DNA from: UBA6183 sp964545895
GTDB taxonomy: Bacteria; Bacteroidota; Bacteroidia; UKL13-3
Direction of reading: 5' to 3'
Assembly (NCBI GenBank): GCA_964545895.1
Contig: CAZJHS010000046.1
Span: 1-24,179, forward strand
DNA: 24,179 nt
Shown here: one piece after another, positions 22,231-24,179 of the stretch
How the letters are laid out: each line of letters starts with the position of its first letter
How positions within the stretch are numbered: the first letter of the stretch is position 1
Program-made: the position numbers and the translations under genes
The notes under the pieces: model-generated
Databases searched by the model: none
Seen by the model: only the letters and a program-made list of their open reading frames with translations
Told to the model about the DNA's origin: nothing

Positions 22231-24179
22231 TGTGTTCAATTAAACTATTTCCGGGAGCAAAGTTAGGAATTGTAAAGGTAAACCTTGCACCTTTTTCTGG
22301 TTCACTTTCAACCCAAATTTTACCTTGATGCATAGCGATAATTCTTCTGCAAATGGCTAATCCCAATCCAGTACCTTCTGGCTTTTTTATCGTTTGGTTT
22401 TTAGCTTGAAAAAACTTGTCGAAAATTAACTCATGAAGGTCTGATTCAATGCCTTTGCCACTATCGCTAATGCTTACGGCTATTTCATTTTCTGCCTCAT
22501 GCACAAGTATTCCAATTTTACCATGTTCAGGTGTAAACTTTATGGCGTTACCAATTAAGTTAATCATAACCTGCTGTATCAAGTCTTTATCGGCATGCAC
22601 TAACAACATGCTATTGGGTAGTTGAGTAGTTAGGGTGATGTTTTTTTCGGTGCAAACAATTTGGTAAGGCGATATTACTTCTTTAATTAAATGGTTAATG
22701 TCAAATGAAACAAGGTTAAGTTTTTGTTTTCCGCTTTCGTATTTTTCTAAGTTTAATACCTTGGTAATTAAATGGCTTAAACGTTCTGATTCTTTTACAA
22801 CAGCACCTAAAAACTGTGCTCGTTCGGCTTCCTCTAAATCTGGATTATCATGCACAATTTCAGTGAGTGAACGAATAGAAGTTAGAGGCGTTCTTAATTC
22901 ATGTGTTACCGTGTATAAAAACTCATCTTTTAGTTCGTCCATTGTTTTTAGTTGAAGGTTTGCTTCCTTCAACTGCTCGGTGGCTTTGGTTAATTCAATT
23001 GATTTTTTGCGCAACTCTTTGTTTAGTTCCATCATTTGTTGCGACTCATGCAAGATTTTAAAAACTTCGTTTAAACTTAATTCTTCCTCTTTAGTCACTG
23101 AGCTTACCATTATACGTGCAGAAGCCGAACCAATTACACCGGCTAAAATTTTCTCGGCAAAACTTACTATGCGAGGGTCAGCTTTTGCTGTTGGTTCTAA
23201 AGTGATTTTATGTCGGTTGGCATAATTCTGTATCAGATTTCGGGTTCGTTCTTTACCTAAAAAACTTTCTAATAACGAGTATATATCCGGCATATAAGCC
23301 GTGCCTCTCCAAATGCTGCTGTTGTCTTGTTGAGCGTGTTTATCAATATCAACAAAAATCTCCGCTTGGTAAACCTCTTGTGGTTTTAGCTTACTATACA
23401 CAGAAAATACAAAGAAAGCACCGCAATTAAAAAGCATGCTCCAAAACAAGGCATGTGTTATGTTGTCAAACTCTGTAAGGCCAAACAAGGCTTGAGGTTT
23501 TAACCACGACACACCCATAAATCCGTTTGTGATAACTTGATTACTTATGAGATGTGCATTGGCCATAGATGGTACAATTAAGGTGTAAAACCAAATGCAA
23601 AAACCAATAACAATACCCGCTAACGCACCATTTTTAGAAGCTGTTTTCCAATAAATTCCACCAAGTATGGCTGGTGCAAATTGAGCTACACCTGTAAACG
23701 AAATTAAACCAATTGATACCAACGAAAAATATTGTGCAATGTACTGATCATACAAATAGGCAAGCAATAAAATAAGTACAATACTCAGCCTACGTGTATT
23801 TAAAATGGTTTGCATGATGGGCTTCTCGTTAATGCTTTTGTAGTTTTTTTGTGCAAACAATACAGGCATTACTAAGTTATTACTAACCATTGTGCTCAGC
23901 GCAATCGTCTCTACAATTATCATGCTGGTAGCAGCGCTAAATCCACCAATAAAAACAAGTAATCCCATCCAATTGTTATTAAATGCTAGTGGCAATGCCA
24001 ATACATAGGTATCTGCATCAATGGGTGTATTACCTAAAATTAGTTTGCCACCTAATGCAATGGGCAAAACAAAAACGTTAATTATTAGTAAGTACAAAGG
24101 AAAAAGCCAAACTGCTTTTTTTAGGTGTTCTTCTTTTACGTTTTCAATTACACTAACCTGAAATTGTCGAGGTAAAAAT
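22214..24179 (-). CDS. SLC5 sodium/solute symporter-STAC-histidine kinase fusion (CbrA/CrbS type), 5'-truncated by the window edge
   Basis: The reading frame stays open to the end of the window, giving about 655 residues; the N-terminal symporter helices lie outside. The visible part begins FLPRQFQVSVIENVKEEHLKKA, a signature of sodium/solute symporter fusions, and continues through about eight membrane spans to SKLKP. A STAC domain follows (IYSLLESFLGKERTRNLI; VSFAEKILAGVIGSASARIMVSSVTKEEELSLNEVF), then a coiled segment, HisKA with H in YTVTHELRTPLTS (His codon at 22903-22901), and a HATPase with NLIGNAIKFTP, SDSGKGI and GTGLGLAICRR. Family members couple solute uptake or sensing to phosphorylation; CrbS regulates acetyl-CoA synthetase genes. 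The neighbouring acyl-CoA synthetase points to acetate or propionate. No PAS domain is visible between STAC and HisKA, unlike CbrA. Confidence 0.93.
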   Translation of the reverse strand, partial: FLPRQFQVSVIENVKEEHLKKAVWLFPLYLLIINVFVLPIALGGKLILGNTPIDADTYVLALPLAFNNNWMGLLVFIGGFSAATSMIIVETIALSTMVSNNLVMPVLFAQKNYKSINEKPIMQTILNTRRLSIVLILLLAYLYDQYIAQYFSLVSIGLISFTGVAQFAPAILGGIYWKTASKNGALAGIVIGFCIWFYTLIVPSMANAHLISNQVITNGFMGVSWLKPQALFGLTEFDNITHALFWSMLFNCGAFFVFSVYSKLKPQEVYQAEIFVDIDKHAQQDNSSIWRGTAYMPDIYSLLESFLGKERTRNLIQNYANRHKITLEPTAKADPRIVSFAEKILAGVIGSASARIMVSSVTKEEELSLNEVFKILHESQQMMELNKELRKKSIELTKATEQLKEANLQLKTMDELKDEFLYTVTHELRTPLTSIRSLTEIVHDNPDLEEAERAQFLGAVVKESERLSHLITKVLNLEKYESGKQKLNLVSFDINHLIKEVISPYQIVCTEKNITLTTQLPNSMLLVHADKDLIQQVMINLIGNAIKFTPEHGKIGILVHEAENEIAVSISDSGKGIESDLHELIFDKFFQAKNQTIKKPEGTGLGLAICRRIIAMHQGKIWVESEPEKGARFTFTIPNFAPGNSLIEHNESSI

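Noticed and set aside
22214..24179. Separate symporter and kinase genes
   Set aside because: The reading frame is continuous from the symporter helices through STAC to HisKA/HATPase with no stop between them.

Overview
The window looks like chromosomal DNA from an AT-rich member of the Bacteroidota, possibly near Chitinophagia/Sphingobacteriia. I cannot name a genus. The evidence is: two secreted proteins with type IX secretion (T9SS) C-terminal sorting domains, a Reg_prop/Y_Y_Y sensor kinase with a LytTR regulator, a GNAT gene directly before argG, near absence of Shine-Dalgarno sequences, and several TAnnTTTG-like -7 promoter elements. I see no insertion sequence, tRNA, rRNA, CRISPR array or phage gene.

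Layout. 1-1005 (minus strand): the start of an arginine biosynthesis operon (argG start, a GNAT acyltransferase) preceded by an unannotated 42-codon ORF ending in an Arg-rich tail. The RNA between that ORF and the GNAT gene can form two mutually exclusive hairpins, as expected of an arginine attenuator. 1132-4273: a divergent AraC regulator, then an aldehyde dehydrogenase and a DUF779 protein, with alternative hairpins between the last two. 4368-6096 (minus): a class I/II aminotransferase followed by a small DoxX-like membrane protein. 6161-7888: a multi-pass membrane protein resembling GT-C glycosyltransferases.

7948-15996 (minus): two T9SS cargo proteins, one of 565 residues with a LamG domain and one of 2068 residues with a propeller-like region, 12 Ig-like modules and two LamG domains. 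Their starts are preceded by the same 12-mer at almost the same distance. 16124-19869 (plus): a hybrid-type periplasmic-propeller sensor kinase (His_kinase/HATPase) and its LytTR response regulator, divergent from the giant surface protein.

19885-24179 (minus): an operon for short-chain acyl-CoA metabolism: a 5'-truncated SLC5 symporter-STAC-histidine kinase fusion (CbrA/CrbS type), a receiver-only response regulator overlapping it by 17 nt, and a PrpE-like acyl-CoA synthetase. The fusion kinase, receiver and enzyme probably form a sensing-to-metabolism circuit for acetate or propionate.

The best candidates for something undescribed are the putative arginine attenuator (765-1005), the compact symporter-kinase/receiver/acyl-CoA synthetase operon, and the alternative hairpins before the DUF779 gene.
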